Of a stretch of 64,000 nt of DNA, positions 18,833 to 28,569 are shown piece after piece. The stretch covers positions 2,046,001 to 2,110,000 of the forward strand of contig NZ_CP018811.1 in the NCBI RefSeq assembly GCF_001922345.1, written 5' to 3'. Every line of letters begins with the position of its first letter. The first letter of the stretch is position 1. Source of the DNA: Paraburkholderia sp. SOS3. GTDB taxonomy: Bacteria > Pseudomonadota > Gammaproteobacteria > Burkholderiales > Burkholderiaceae. The notes beneath the pieces were generated by a model. That model saw only the letters and a list, made by a program, of their open reading frames with translations. It made no database searches and was not told the origin of the DNA. Position numbers and translations under genes: made by a program.

Positions 18833-20230
18833 ATGGAATCACTGCGCATCTACAACACGCTCGCGCGTGACAAGCAAACTTTCGTGCCACTGCAGGACGG
18901 CGTGGTGCGCATGTACGTGTGCGGGATGACCGTGTACGACTACTGCCACATCGGCCATGCCCGCGTGATGGTCGTGTTCGACATCGTTCAGCGGTGGCTG
19001 CGCACGCTCGGTTACAACGTAACGTACGTGCGTAACATCACCGACATCGACGACAAGATCATTCGCCGCGCCGTCGAGAATGGCGAGACGATCAAATCGC
19101 TGACCGACCGTTTCATTCAGGCGCTGCACGAAGATGCGGATGCGCTCGGCGTGCAGCGTCCGGACCTCGAGCCGCGCGCGACCGATTTCATTCCGCAGAT
19201 GCTCGGCATGATCGAAACGCTCGAGGCGAAGGGCTTCGCGTATCAGGCGGCCGACGGCGACGTCAACTACGCCGTGCGCAAATTCGCCGGCTACGGCAAG
19301 CTCTCGGGCAAGTCGCTCGAAGATCTGCGCGCGGGCGAACGCGTCGCGGCGAACGATGCGAAGCAGGATCCGCTCGACTTCGTTCTGTGGAAGCAGTCGA
19401 AACCCGACGAGCCCGCCGACACCGGCTGGGAATCGAAGTACGGGCGCGGCCGTCCCGGTTGGCATATCGAATGCTCGGCGATGGGCTGCACGCTGCTCGG
19501 CGAACACTTCGACATTCACGGCGGCGGACAGGACCTGCAGTTTCCGCACCACGAGAATGAGATTGCGCAGAGCGAGGCTGCAACCGGGCAAACGTTTGTG
19601 AATACCTGGATGCATAACGGCTACGTGCAGATCGACAACGAGAAGATGTCGAAATCGCTCGGCAACTTCTTTACGATCCGCGAGGTGCTCGCGCAATACG
19701 ATGCCGAGGTTGTGCGGTTCTTCATCGCGCGTGCACACTATCGGTCGCCGCTCAACTACAGCGACGCGCACCTCGACGATGCACGCAACGCACTCACGCG
19801 TCTTTACACGGCTTTGAAAGACGCGAGCGGCGACGGTGCGCCGCTCGACTGGAACGAAGCGCATGCCGCGCGCTTTCGCGAGGCGATGAACGACGACTTC
19901 AATACGCCGGTGGCGGTTGCCGTGCTGTTCGAACTCGCAAGCGAAGTAAACCGTACGCGCGACGCGGCGTTAGCACGGCAATTGCGTGAGCTTGCGCATG
20001 TAATCGGTTTCCTTGACCGTGAGCCGCGCGAGTTTTTGCAGCAGGCGGCGGGCAGTGTGAAAGAGGGTGGGCTCGAGGCGGCGCAGATCGAAGCGAAGAT
20101 CGCTGCACGCGTTGCCGCGAAGCAGGCAAAAAACTATGCCGAGGCAGACCGGATTCGCGCGGAGTTGCTCGAAGCCGGGGTTGCACTTGAAGACAAACCC
20201 GGTGGGTTGACCGAGTGGCGGCGCGTGTAA
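18833..20230 (+). CDS. cysS: Cysteinyl-tRNA synthetase
   Basis: Class I synthetase that charges tRNA-Cys. The zinc-binding Cys30 and the HIGH motif at 39-42 are in [20 protein letters not shown] is near residue 271 ([11 protein letters not shown]). Other zinc ligands are in the ECSAMG and [14 protein letters not shown] stretches. The 465-residue length fits. ATG 18833 ([10 protein letters not shown]) is the family start; the frame is open for 64 more codons upstream, but these are unlike the family. Confidence 0.95.
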   Translation: MESLRIYNTLARDKQTFVPLQDGVVRMYVCGMTVYDYCHIGHARVMVVFDIVQRWLRTLGYNVTYVRNITDIDDKIIRRAVENGETIKSLTDRFIQALHEDADALGVQRPDLEPRATDFIPQMLGMIETLEAKGFAYQAADGDVNYAVRKFAGYGKLSGKSLEDLRAGERVAANDAKQDPLDFVLWKQSKPDEPADTGWESKYGRGRPGWHIECSAMGCTLLGEHFDIHGGGQDLQFPHHENEIAQSEAATGQTFVNTWMHNGYVQIDNEKMSKSLGNFFTIREVLAQYDAEVVRFFIARAHYRSPLNYSDAHLDDARNALTRLYTALKDASGDGAPLDWNEAHAARFREAMNDDFNTPVAVAVLFELASEVNRTRDAALARQLRELAHVIGFLDREPREFLQQAAGSVKEGGLEAAQIEAKIAARVAAKQAKNYAEADRIRAELLEAGVALEDKPGGLTEWRRV

Positions 20231-20277
20231 GCGCACCTCGTTTTTCACTCTGATCGACTCACCAGGCAGGAGGCAGG

Positions 20278-21288
20278 ATGGCAACGGCCACGAAGACGCC
20301 GGCTAAACGTGCCGCGTCTCAAACCAGAACGGCATCTGCAGTCAAACGTGCGCGCGCGGACAACGCGCCGCAAAGCGCGGCGAAGGGCACAGCCAGGGGC
20401 GCGACGCAAACGGTGCCGCGCAAGGCAGGTGCAAAGCGCGTGCTGAACGGTGCGGCGGGTCCGGCTGACGCAGTGACGGTCAAGGCGCCGCGCTCGCGCG
20501 CGAAGGCCGCGGCGAGCGGCAATGGCGAATTGCCGGCCGAACTGGCGGGCACGCAGCAGACCTTCGAAGCGGATACGCTCCATGAGGGCGAAGTCGTTCG
20601 CAAGACGCGTGCATCCGTCGATACCGAGGTGGCCGTGCCGGTGCAGATCGGCGGTCTTGCGCCTGAAATCACGCGGCCTGCGTATTGGGACAAGGCATGT
20701 GCCGATCTCGTCAAGCGCGACCGCATTCTGAAGAAGCTGATTCCGAAATTCGGACCTGTGCATCTGCTAAGCCGCGGCGATTCGTTCGTCACGCTGGCGC
20801 GCTCGGTCGTTGGTCAGCAGATTTCGGTTGCGAGTGCGCAAGCCGTTTGGGAACGCATCGAAAGCGCATGTCCGAAGCTCGTGCCGCAGCAGATCATCAA
20901 GCTCGGCGCCGCGAAACTGATCGCGTGCGGACTGTCGAAGCGTAAAACCGAGTACATTCTCGATCTCGCGCAACACTTCGTGTCGGGCGCGTTGCACGTC
21001 GGCAAGTGGACCTCGATGGACGACGAAGCGGTGATCGCCGAACTCACGCAGATTCGCGGTATCGGCCGCTGGACTGCGGAGATGTTCCTGATCTTCAACC
21101 TGTCGCGCCCCGATGTATTGCCGCTCGACGACCTCGGGCTGATTCGCGCGATCAGCGTGAATTATTTCAGCGGCGAGCCGGTTACGCGCAGTGAAGCGCG
21201 CGAAGTCGCAGCGAACTGGGAACCGTGGCGCACGGTCGCGACGTGGTACATGTGGCGCAGTCTCGATCCGCTGCCGTCGGACGAATAA
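20278..21288 (+). CDS. DNA-3-methyladenine glycosylase (AlkA/HhH-GPD) with basic N-terminal tail
   Basis: Base-excision repair glycosylase. The helix-hairpin-helix is at LTQIRGIGRWTAEMF and the catalytic aspartate lies in LPLDDLGL. The domain begins near residue 140 (WDKACADLVKRD). The first ~100 residues are unusual: rich in Lys, Arg, Ala, Thr and Pro, with K-T-P-A-K-R and P-R-S-R-A-K stretches resembling histone H1 tails, probably a non-specific DNA tether. The start is supported by GGAGG upstream of ATG 20278. It is 47 bases downstream of cysS. Confidence 0.88.
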   Translation: MATATKTPAKRAASQTRTASAVKRARADNAPQSAAKGTARGATQTVPRKAGAKRVLNGAAGPADAVTVKAPRSRAKAAASGNGELPAELAGTQQTFEADTLHEGEVVRKTRASVDTEVAVPVQIGGLAPEITRPAYWDKACADLVKRDRILKKLIPKFGPVHLLSRGDSFVTLARSVVGQQISVASAQAVWERIESACPKLVPQQIIKLGAAKLIACGLSKRKTEYILDLAQHFVSGALHVGKWTSMDDEAVIAELTQIRGIGRWTAEMFLIFNLSRPDVLPLDDLGLIRAISVNYFSGEPVTRSEAREVAANWEPWRTVATWYMWRSLDPLPSDE

Positions 21289-21541
21289 AGCCGCGCAGCG
21301 TGCATGCGGCACGCGGCCGCAGTCGCCGCGTCCGGTTGCATTCGCTCGTCGCATCCGCTTGTTGCATCCGCTTGTTGCATCCGAGTGTGCGGCGGGCCAC
21401 ACGGCGGCCTGCATGGCGGCCGCGACAAAAGGCACCATAACGACTGTTGCAGGCGGCGTCCCCCACGAGCGAGGCGGGAGTCGCCAGGAGCATGCATGAG
21501 CGGGTGCTATCGAATTTTGGGATTTAATAGTTTTGGGACGG
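21289..21541. other. alkA-accA intergenic spacer
   Basis: No gene is supported. The stretch holds a degenerate 13-bp tandem repeat and GC-rich sequence. The accA promoter candidate follows immediately downstream. Confidence 0.5.
21338..21388. repeat. 13-bp tandem repeat after alkA
   Basis: About four copies of GCATCCGCTTGTT; the middle two are identical and the outer two have 2-4 changes. It begins 49 bases past the stop codon. Confidence 0.85.
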
Positions 21542-21569
21542 TTTGGACAGCGGCGGGCGCGGTTAGAAT
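21542..21569 (+). promoter_or_regulatory. Candidate sigma-70 promoter of accA
   Basis: TTTGGA and TAGAAT are 16 bases apart, with the -10 box 34 bases before the accA ATG. Confidence 0.45.
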
Positions 21570-21603
21570 ACGCGCTGCCGGTAAGTCGAAGGATTAAAAA
21601 CCA

Positions 21604-22575
21604 ATGAAGACCACCTTTCTGGATTTCGAGCAGCCCATCGCCGAGCTCGAAGCGAAAATTGAAGAATTGCGCTTCGTGCAGGACGATTCGGCCGTCGATA
21701 TTTCGGAAGAGATCGAGCGGCTGTCGAAGAAAAGCCAGCAGCTCACGAAGGATCTTTATGCGAATCTGTCGCCGTGGCAGGTGTCGCAAATCGCACGTCA
21801 TCCGCAGCGCCCGTACACGCTCGACTACGTGAACGAACTGTTCACGGACTTCCACGAACTGCATGGCGACCGTTCCTATGCGGACGATCTGTCGATCGTC
21901 GGCGGCCTCGCGCGATTCAATGGCCAGCCGTGCATGGTGATTGGTCATCAGAAAGGGCGCGATACGAAAGAGCGCGCGCTGCGCAATTTCGGCATGCCGC
22001 GCCCCGAGGGCTATCGCAAGGCCGAGCGTCTCATGCGTCTTGCCGAGAAATTCGGCCTGCCGCTGTTCACGTTTATCGACACGCCGGGCGCGTATCCCGG
22101 TATCGGCGCCGAAGAACGCGGGCAGTCGGAAGCGATCGGCCGCAACCTGTACGTGATGGCCGAGCTCAAAACGCCGATCATTTCGACGATCATCGGCGAG
22201 GGCGGTTCCGGTGGCGCGCTGGCCATCGCGGTTGGCGACAGCGTGCTGATGCTGCAATTCTCCACCTACTCGGTGATCTCGCCGGAAGGCTGCGCATCGA
22301 TTCTGTGGAAGAGCGCAGCGAAAGCGCCGGAAGCGGCCGAAGCGCTCGGTTTGACCGCGCATCGTCTGAAGGCGCTCTCGCTGATTGACAAGATTGTCAA
22401 TGAACCGCTCGGCGGCGCGCACCGCGATCCGAAGGGCATGGCCGCATTGCTGCGCCGCGCGCTCGCCGATTCGCTGCGCCAGTTCCAGGGCATGAGCGTG
22501 AGCGACCTGCGTCAGCGCCGTTTCGACCGGCTCATGGCGTACGGCAAATTCAAGGAAACGACGCCGGGCGCGTAA
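21604..22575 (+). CDS. accA: Acetyl-CoA carboxylase carboxyltransferase alpha subunit
   Basis: One half of the carboxyltransferase that makes malonyl-CoA for fatty acid synthesis, partner of AccD. The N-terminal helix ([20 protein letters not shown]), [39 protein letters not shown] and the glycine-rich [15 protein letters not shown] oxyanion region are all present. The length of 323 is normal. It is followed by a terminator-like hairpin and then tilS. Confidence 0.96.
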   Translation: MKTTFLDFEQPIAELEAKIEELRFVQDDSAVDISEEIERLSKKSQQLTKDLYANLSPWQVSQIARHPQRPYTLDYVNELFTDFHELHGDRSYADDLSIVGGLARFNGQPCMVIGHQKGRDTKERALRNFGMPRPEGYRKAERLMRLAEKFGLPLFTFIDTPGAYPGIGAEERGQSEAIGRNLYVMAELKTPIISTIIGEGGSGGALAIAVGDSVLMLQFSTYSVISPEGCASILWKSAAKAPEAAEALGLTAHRLKALSLIDKIVNEPLGGAHRDPKGMAALLRRALADSLRQFQGMSVSDLRQRRFDRLMAYGKFKETTPGA

Positions 22576-22583
22576 GTGCGGAG

Positions 22584-22603
22584 AAGCGCCAGCGCTTTTT
22601 TTT
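22584..22603 (+). terminator. accA terminator
   Basis: Five-bp stem AAGCG/CGCTT with loop CCAG followed by a run of eight T (22596-22603). The stem is short, so termination may be partial. Confidence 0.6.
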
Positions 22604-22607
22604 GCGA

Positions 22608-22661
22608 GCTGATTGCGTGCTTCTCGCGTGCTGATCCGGTGCTGATTGGGTGCTTGTCGCG
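22608..22661. repeat. Imperfect repeats after accA
   Basis: Two 21-base copies starting GCTGATTG, at 22608-22628 and 22641-22661, differ at two positions and are 33 bases apart. Part of a third copy (GTGCTGATCCG) lies between them. Confidence 0.7.
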
Positions 22662-22760
22662 AGTTCATTGGGCACGTGCTGCACGTATCATGAGCCTGTG
22701 GTGCAGATGCGCGCTTTACTGCGCCTTTGCCGTCTGTGACTCGTATCGTGACTGCCTGTC

Positions 22761-24305
22761 GTGAACACTTCCTCTGATCCCGCAGCCGATCGCATCGTGC
22801 TCGATGCGATCGAAGCAGCGCTGATTCACGAGCCCGCCGATACACGCATCGCCATTGCCTACAGCGGCGGTCTCGATTCGACCGTGCTGCTCGATGCGGC
22901 GGTACGCGTGGCCGGCGCGGCGCGCTGCCTTGCATTCCATATTCATCATGGCTTGAGTCCGAATGCCGACCGCTGGCTCGCGCACGGCGAAGAGCAGGCG
23001 GCTGCGCTCGGCGTGTCGTTTGCGGCGCGTCATGTCGAAGTGCGTCGCGACGCGGGTGCCGGTGTCGAAGCCGCGGCGCGCGAGGCGCGTTATCGCGCGC
23101 TCGACGCGTTGTGCGACATCGAGCACGTGCGGCGCATCTGGCTCGCGCAGCACGCGGACGATCAGGCCGAAACGGTGCTGCTGCAATTGCTGCGCGGCGC
23201 GGGGCTCGCAGGACTGGCGGCAATGGCGGCCGAATATCGCCCCGCCGGCGCGGCGGTCACACGGGTGCGACCGTTCCTGCATCTGCTGCGCGCGCAGCTC
23301 GAAGACTATGCGCGCGGTCGCGCGCTGCGCTGGGTCGACGACGAATCGAATACCGAGACACGCTTTGCGCGCAACGCGCTGCGTCATCATGTGCTGCCGC
23401 AGCTTGCCGTGCACTTTCCAGGCTTTCGCGATGCGCTCGCGCGCACGGCCGCGCATGCGGGCGCCGCGCAGCGCCTCGTCGACGAACTCGCGCGTATCGA
23501 TATGCAAAACGTCGCGAGCGACGACGACACGCACGCGCTGTCGCGCACCGCATTACTCGAACTCGACGACGAGCGCGCGCTGAATCTGCTGCGTTACTGG
23601 ATGCGCACGCTCGGTCTGCCGGCCGCATCGACGGCGCGGCTCACCGATGCGCTGCGGCAGCTGCGCGATGTGCGCGACGATCATGGCTTGCGCGTCGATC
23701 ATGCGGGGCAGACGCTACGCAGCTACCGCGGCCAGATCTACTGGGAAGCGGGCGACAGCGGCGATGCCGCCGACGAGACTGCGTTCGCCGCGCGGCCTGT
23801 CAGCGAATTGACGTGGCACGGCGAGGCGGTCTGGCGCCTGCCGGCGTGGCGCGGCACGTTTGTGTTTGCGCAGGAGGCGGGCGGTGAGCCGGCAGACCCG
23901 GCAGCGCGCGACTTGTCGGCGATTCCCGCGGCGCTGTTGCTGCACGGACCGTTGTCGGCGCGCGCCCGCAGCGGCGGCGAGCGTATGCGCTGCGACGCGC
24001 ATGGCCCGAGCCGCACGCTGAAAAATCTGTTTCAGGAGCGGGGCGTGCCGTCGTGGAAGCGCGATGTGCCGCTGCTTTATGCGGGCGATATGTTGCTGTA
24101 CGTGCCGCTGCTCGGCGTGAACCTCGCAGCGCTGGATGCGTGGTATGCCGACCATGCAAGCCGCGCGGACCATGCAAAAGAGCCGCGAAAACCGGAAGAC
24201 ACGCAACACGCACCGCACGCGAGCGAGGAGGGTGCTGCCGCTGCCGCGCCGTTTGCCGATCGCTGCATCCGGATCGACTGGCGCGAAGATCTGCTGATCG
24301 CCTGA
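22761..24305 (+). CDS. tilS: tRNA(Ile)-lysidine synthetase TilS
   Basis: Converts C34 of the CAU-anticodon tRNA-Ile to lysidine using ATP. The PP-loop SGGLDST is at residues 35-41, followed by HIHHGLSPNADRW and QHADDQAETVLLQLLRGAGL. The C-terminal TilS substrate-binding domain (AHGPSRTLKNLFQERGVPSWKRD) is present. Start is GTG 22761. A charged His/Ala/Glu-rich insert (~residues 455-495) near the C terminus looks disordered. Overall length of 514 is long for the family. Confidence 0.92.
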   Translation: MNTSSDPAADRIVLDAIEAALIHEPADTRIAIAYSGGLDSTVLLDAAVRVAGAARCLAFHIHHGLSPNADRWLAHGEEQAAALGVSFAARHVEVRRDAGAGVEAAAREARYRALDALCDIEHVRRIWLAQHADDQAETVLLQLLRGAGLAGLAAMAAEYRPAGAAVTRVRPFLHLLRAQLEDYARGRALRWVDDESNTETRFARNALRHHVLPQLAVHFPGFRDALARTAAHAGAAQRLVDELARIDMQNVASDDDTHALSRTALLELDDERALNLLRYWMRTLGLPAASTARLTDALRQLRDVRDDHGLRVDHAGQTLRSYRGQIYWEAGDSGDAADETAFAARPVSELTWHGEAVWRLPAWRGTFVFAQEAGGEPADPAARDLSAIPAALLLHGPLSARARSGGERMRCDAHGPSRTLKNLFQERGVPSWKRDVPLLYAGDMLLYVPLLGVNLAALDAWYADHASRADHAKEPRKPEDTQHAPHASEEGAAAAAPFADRCIRIDWREDLLIA

Positions 24306-24937
24306 TCCGCGCAGCCGGATCGTGCCGCCGAACCAGCCGCCGAACCAGCCGCCGAATCAGCCGCCGAGAGGGCTGACAAACCAGACGATGTCCGTCAAGA
24401 AACCCTTTACCCACAAGCCTTTGCGGCGCTTATGACTTGTCAAGTCGCGTCGCTTCAGGTAGGGTAGCTTGTTTGTCCGACCTGCTTTACACGCGTTTTC
24501 CGGCGTTTGGGGTCGATTCTCGGTCAGCGCAAAGTCCCGAAGTCAAGGCCAGATTCAAGCTTGAATTCAGGGCCGATTTCACGATCCCACGGTCGATCAA
24601 CATCGATTGAGATCGAGCAGCGAGCGGCGCATCGTCCGCACGCGAGCCGCCGCACCGCCGCCACGGGCCCTACAGGGCGCGTATTCGGAGCAGGATTGCG
24701 GAGCAGGATTGCGGTGACCGGACCGGTTTCGATCCTCGTCCTGTTGAAGAGCAGGATCGGAAGGGCAAATTCGAAGGGCAAATCGCGCGTCACGCGCACG
24801 CCAACTTCGCGCCGCACACCTCGCCGTCGTTCCAGAACGTTGTGCTTCCAGCTGTGTGGCGCGTCCTCGACGTGCGGGCGCGGCGCGCATCGAGCGTCTG
24901 AAGCATCTCCAGCTTTTCCTACGGTTTGAAAACGACA
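24306..24937. other. tilS-lysC intergenic region
   Basis: A 632-base stretch with no supported gene. It begins with a 12-bp tandem repeat. A weak promoter-like pair TTGTCA/TAGGGT, 17 bases apart, sits at 24437-24465. The rest is GC-rich without a recognised riboswitch. Open frames on the opposite strand are extensions of the lysC antisense frame. Confidence 0.45.
24325..24372. repeat. 12-bp tandem repeat after tilS
   Basis: Units of CCGCCGAACCAG: two exact, one with a single change, one diverged. It starts 19 bases past the tilS stop. Confidence 0.9.
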
Positions 24938-26188
24938 ATGGCACTCATCGTACACAAATACGGCGGCACCTCGATGGGCTCGGTCGAGCGCATCAAGAAC
25001 GTCGCGAAGCGCGTCGCGAAATGGCACAAGGCCGGCCACCGGATGGTCGTCGTGCCGTCCGCGATGTCCGGCGAAACGAACCGCCTCATCGGTCTCGCGA
25101 AAGAAATCTCCGGTCAGCCGAGCCCGCGCGAACTCGACATGATCGCGTCGACGGGCGAGCAGGTCAGCGTCGGTTTGCTGTCGATCGCACTGCATGACGC
25201 GGGCGTGGACGCCGTCAGCTACACGGGCTGGCAAGTGCCCGTCAAAACCGACAGCGCATTCACGAAAGCGCGCATCAACGACATCGACGGCGAACGTGTG
25301 CTGCGCGACCTCGATGCGGGCAAGGTGGTCGTGATTACCGGCTTCCAGGGCATCGATCCCGAAGGTCACATCACGACGCTCGGCCGCGGCGGTTCGGATA
25401 CGTCGGCCGTCGCGGTGGCCGCGGCGCTCAAGGCGGACGAGTGCCTGATCTATACCGACGTCGACGGTGTCTACACGACGGACCCGCGCGTCGTCGAAGA
25501 GGCGCGCCGGCTCGATCGCGTGACCTTCGAGGAGATGCTGGAAATGGCGAGCCTCGGCTCGAAGGTCCTGCAGATCCGCTCGGTGGAATTCGCGGGCAAA
25601 TATCAGGTGAAGACGCGCGTGCTGTCGAGCCTGACCGACCCGCTGATGCCGCTCGAAACCGAGATGTCCTCGGGCACCCTGATTACTTTTGAAGAAGACG
25701 AGACCATGGAAAAAGCAGTCATTTCCGGCATTGCGTTTCAGCGGGACGAAGCCCGCATCGCCGTGATGGGTGTGCCCGACAAGCCGGGCATCGCGTATCA
25801 GATTCTCGGTCCGATCGCCGAAGCGAACATCGACGTCGACATGATCATCCAGAATCAGAGCGTCGAGGGCAAGACGGCATTCACGTTCACGGTCGGCCGT
25901 GGCGACTATCAGCGCGCGATGGACATCCTCACGAATCAGGTGAAGGGTCATATCTCGGCCGAGCAGGTGCTCGGCGACCCGAAGGTGTCGAAGGTGTCGG
26001 TAGTTGGCGTCGGCATGCGCTCGCATGTGGGCATCGCGAGCACGATGTTTCGCACGCTGTCGGAAGAAGGCATCAACATCCAGATGATTTCGACGTCCGA
26101 AATCAAGATCTCGGTGCTGATCGACGAGAAGTACATGGAGCTCGCCGTGCGCGCGCTGCATAAGGCGTTCGAACTCGATCAGGCCTGA
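24938..26188 (+). CDS. lysC: Aspartate kinase LysC
   Basis: First enzyme of the aspartate pathway (Lys, Met, Thr, diaminopimelate). The kinase start ALIVHKYGGTSMGSVERIK and LGRGGSDTSAVAVAAAL are clear. Two ACT regulatory domains follow from about residue 265 (IAVMGVPDKPGIAYQIL and VSVVGVGMRSHVGIASTMF), so feedback inhibition by lysine and/or threonine is expected. ATG 24938 is the family start; a TTG four codons upstream is less likely. An internal start in the middle of the gene, making a separate beta subunit as in some relatives, was not assessed. Confidence 0.95.
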   Translation: MALIVHKYGGTSMGSVERIKNVAKRVAKWHKAGHRMVVVPSAMSGETNRLIGLAKEISGQPSPRELDMIASTGEQVSVGLLSIALHDAGVDAVSYTGWQVPVKTDSAFTKARINDIDGERVLRDLDAGKVVVITGFQGIDPEGHITTLGRGGSDTSAVAVAAALKADECLIYTDVDGVYTTDPRVVEEARRLDRVTFEEMLEMASLGSKVLQIRSVEFAGKYQVKTRVLSSLTDPLMPLETEMSSGTLITFEEDETMEKAVISGIAFQRDEARIAVMGVPDKPGIAYQILGPIAEANIDVDMIIQNQSVEGKTAFTFTVGRGDYQRAMDILTNQVKGHISAEQVLGDPKVSKVSVVGVGMRSHVGIASTMFRTLSEEGINIQMISTSEIKISVLIDEKYMELAVRALHKAFELDQA

Positions 26189-26353
26189 TCGCGCGATCGG
26201 GCTGCCGATTCGGCACGCTTGCGCCGGGCGGCGTCGCGGGTTGCGTCGCCAGATTGTCGAGGGTGGTTTCGTGGCTCTGCGGCAACTCGCGCAGCCGCGC
26301 CACGGCGATGACAGCGCGGTGACATCGCTGGCATAAAAATCGTGCCGGGGAAA

Positions 26354-26382
26354 TTGACCTGTCTTCCTGAACCCGCTATTAT
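26354..26382 (+). promoter_or_regulatory. tRNA-Ser promoter
   Basis: TTGACC and TATTAT separated by 17 bases, ending 43 bases before the tRNA. Confidence 0.7.
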
Positions 26383-26425
26383 CTTGGCTTCGTCGCGCTG
26401 CCTCCCTGGCGCGAGCGAAGGTTTG

Positions 26426-26519
26426 GGAGACGTGGCCGAGAGGTCGAAGGCACTCCCCTGCTAAGGGAGCATCTGGGCCAAAACCTGGATCGAGGGTTCG
26501 AATCCCTCCGTCTCCGCCA
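26426..26519 (+). tRNA. tRNA-Ser(GCU)
   Basis: Acceptor stem GGAGACG/CGTCTCC, encoded CCA, long class II variable arm and T-loop GGTTCGAATCC. The anticodon stem CTCCC/GGGAG closes a loop with anticodon GCT, reading AGC/AGU serine codons. Confidence 0.96.
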
Positions 26520-26540
26520 GTACGTCAGTATATGGCGGTG

Positions 26541-26576
26541 AAACCCCGTAAGTTCTCGGACTTACGGGGTTTTGTT
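26541..26576 (+). terminator. tRNA-Ser terminator
   Basis: Twelve-bp stem AAACCCCGTAAG with its complement, loop TTCTCGGA, followed by TTTTGTTTT. Confidence 0.9.
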
Positions 26577-27038
26577 TTGTGGGCGTCCCATTTCATTCGC
26601 CAACGTGCGAGTCTGCGCGTCGCGAAATTCAGAAATGAAATTACCTGGGATACCCAGGCGATACCAGGCGATAGCGCGAGACCCCGTGAAAGGGTGGATC
26701 GGAACCGAGGTGCGGGTCTCCGCGCAGTATGGCGATCGACGCAGACGACCTCCGCGCGCAAGCCGCAAGACAGACATCGCGAGCATCTGCGCATCGTGCA
26801 CCGTCAAGTTTTCCACCGTGGTGCCGATAAGACACGCAACGTCAATACGCGACGCTTGCGGAGTTCTGTTGCGTCACGAAACCCTGTCGCGTGTAACTGC
26901 GCGTTACAGGCGGGGGTAGGACGCGATTTTGTGCATCAGTTATTACAAAGTTGAAATATGCTGGCCGCCGACGTTTGTTATATTGAGATGCAGGTAGTCG
27001 ACAACACGAACACACACACTCGCAAAATAGGTGAACAC
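26577..27038. other. Gene-poor stretch after tRNA-Ser
   Basis: About 460 bases of lower GC than the surroundings, with several overlapping small frames on both strands but none with a ribosome site, recognisable protein or consistent codon use. No copy of the tRNA 3' end, integrase or transposase is visible. Its last part must hold the promoter of the next gene. Confidence 0.5.
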
Positions 27039-27377
27039 ATGAAGACCACGCGTCTTGTTACGTTACTGGTCGGCGCGCTCGCGATCGGCGCGTCGAGTGC
27101 CGCGATGGCTGGAGGAGTGCATCTCGGTATCAACCTCGGCATCCCCGCACCGGTCTATGCCCCGGCGCCCGTGTACGCAGCTCCGCCGCCCCCGCCGCCG
27201 GTCGTGTATGCCCCGGCTCCGGTGTATGCAGCGCCGCCGGCGATCGTCATCGGCTGGCATGGCAACCGATATTGGGACGGCCGCCGCTACTGGGGCCGCG
27301 ACGAGTGGTATCGCCATCATGGCGGATACCATGGTGGTTATCACGGCGGTGGTCACGGCCACGGTCGCTGGCATTGA
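27039..27377 (+). CDS. Small secreted Pro/Tyr- and Gly/His-rich protein
   Basis: A 112-residue protein with a clear signal peptide cut after SSAAMA. The mature part starts GGVHLGINLG, then has repeated APVYAP/AAPPPPPP blocks (PXPV-repeat-like), then GWHGNRYWDGRRYWGRD and a Gly/His-rich tail (HHGGYHGGYHGGGHGHG). The tail may bind metal. Similar small proteins are common in Burkholderia but no function is established. AGGTG lies upstream of ATG 27039, and a terminator follows, so it is probably monocistronic. Confidence 0.8.
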   Translation: MKTTRLVTLLVGALAIGASSAAMAGGVHLGINLGIPAPVYAPAPVYAAPPPPPPVVYAPAPVYAAPPAIVIGWHGNRYWDGRRYWGRDEWYRHHGGYHGGYHGGGHGHGRWH

Positions 27378-27430
27378 GCCTCGCGTGCGCAGTTCGATAT
27401 TGCGCACCGCGAACACGAGTCGACTAGCAA

Positions 27431-27457
27431 AAAAACCGCCCTTAAAGGGCGGTTTTT
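27431..27457. terminator. Bidirectional terminator
   Basis: Stem AAAAACCGCCC with GGGCGGTTTTT around TTAAA; the A/T flanks allow termination from either side, between the secreted protein gene and fabI, which converge. Confidence 0.9.
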
Positions 27458-27553
27458 CATATCGGTTGTGGATGCAACGAGATGTACGAAGCCCGGCCGC
27501 GCAGCGCGCCTTAACGCAGCGCCGCGGGTCAACCGCATGCAACCGGGCTGACG

Positions 27554-28348
27554 TTACTCAGCCGCGGCTGCCGCCATCCCGCCGACCACCGCATTGAAGC
27601 CGCTGTCGACATGCACGATCTCCGCCGTCACGCCAGCTGCGAGATCGGACAGCAGGAATGCCGCCGTATTGCCGACCTGTTCGATCGTTACGTTGCGCTT
27701 GAGCGGCGCATTGTCTTCGACGAAATCGAGAATCTTGCCGAAGCCCTTGATGCCGCTTGCCGCGAGCGTCTTGATCGGACCCGCTGAAATACCGTTGACG
27801 CGCACGCCCTTGTTGCCGAGCGACACGGCGAGATATCGGACGCTCGCTTCGAGCGATGCCTTTGCGAGGCCCATCGTGTTGTAGTTCGGAATCGCGCGCT
27901 CGGAGCCGAGGTAGGTCAGCGTGAGCAGCGCCGCATCGTTCGACAGCATCGGCTGAGCGGCTTTCGCGAGTGCCGCGAAGCTATAGGCGGAAATGTCGTG
28001 CGCGATGCGGAAGTTTTCGCGCGTCATGCCGTCGAGGAAGTCGCCCGCGATCGCTTCGCGCGGCGCAAAGCCGATCGAGTGCACGAGGCCGTCGAGGCTA
28101 TTCCAGTGTTGCCCGAGCGAGGCAAAGAGTGCATCGATCTGCGCATCGTCGCCGACGTCGCACGGGAAGACGAGGTTGCTGCCGAACTCGGTGGCGAACT
28201 CGGTAATGCGATCCTTGAAGCGATCGCCGACATACGTGAATGCGAGTTCGGCGCCTTCGCGCTTGCAAGCCTGCGCGATGCCGTAAGCGATGGAACGATT
28301 CGACAGCAAGCCGGTCAGCAGGATACGTTTACCAGCGAGGAAGCCCAT
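27554..28348 (-). CDS. fabI: Enoyl-[ACP] reductase FabI (NADH)
   Basis: Last reductive step of fatty acid elongation and the target of triclosan. It has the atypical SDR start [24 protein letters not shown] and the catalytic Tyr-x6-Lys in YNTMGLAKA. The [19 protein letters not shown] segment ([13 protein letters not shown]) follows. ATG 28348 has AGGAG six bases upstream; the long upstream extension of the frame is not coding. It is divergent from yejA. Confidence 0.95.
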   Translation of the reverse strand: MGFLAGKRILLTGLLSNRSIAYGIAQACKREGAELAFTYVGDRFKDRITEFATEFGSNLVFPCDVGDDAQIDALFASLGQHWNSLDGLVHSIGFAPREAIAGDFLDGMTRENFRIAHDISAYSFAALAKAAQPMLSNDAALLTLTYLGSERAIPNYNTMGLAKASLEASVRYLAVSLGNKGVRVNGISAGPIKTLAASGIKGFGKILDFVEDNAPLKRNVTIEQVGNTAAFLLSDLAAGVTAEIVHVDSGFNAVVGGMAAAAAE

Positions 28349-28569
28349 GGATTCTCCTAATGAGGTCGGTGCACTGCATGCCCAGTCGGATGGGCGCGCG
28401 CGGATTTTGAGTAGAATTCTCTCACATTGCAACAAGGCGGCCTTCGCAGTCCGCGTGATCGGGGTTTGATCCTGGCTTGATCCACGCCGGATACGACGCC
28501 GGATACCGCGCGGGCACCAAGCCCGGTGCCGCGCTTTGCACGTCCAGCACTCTCTTCGAACAAGGCACC

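Noticed and set aside
20767..23223. 818-codon open frame on the minus strand across alkA, accA and tilS
   Set aside because: It is antisense to three well-supported genes, Arg/His-rich and without family likeness; typical shadow of GC-rich coding DNA.
24306..24937. Lysine riboswitch upstream of lysC
   Set aside because: No conserved lysine-aptamer core could be recognised in the GC-rich leader, and this class is uncommon in betaproteobacteria.
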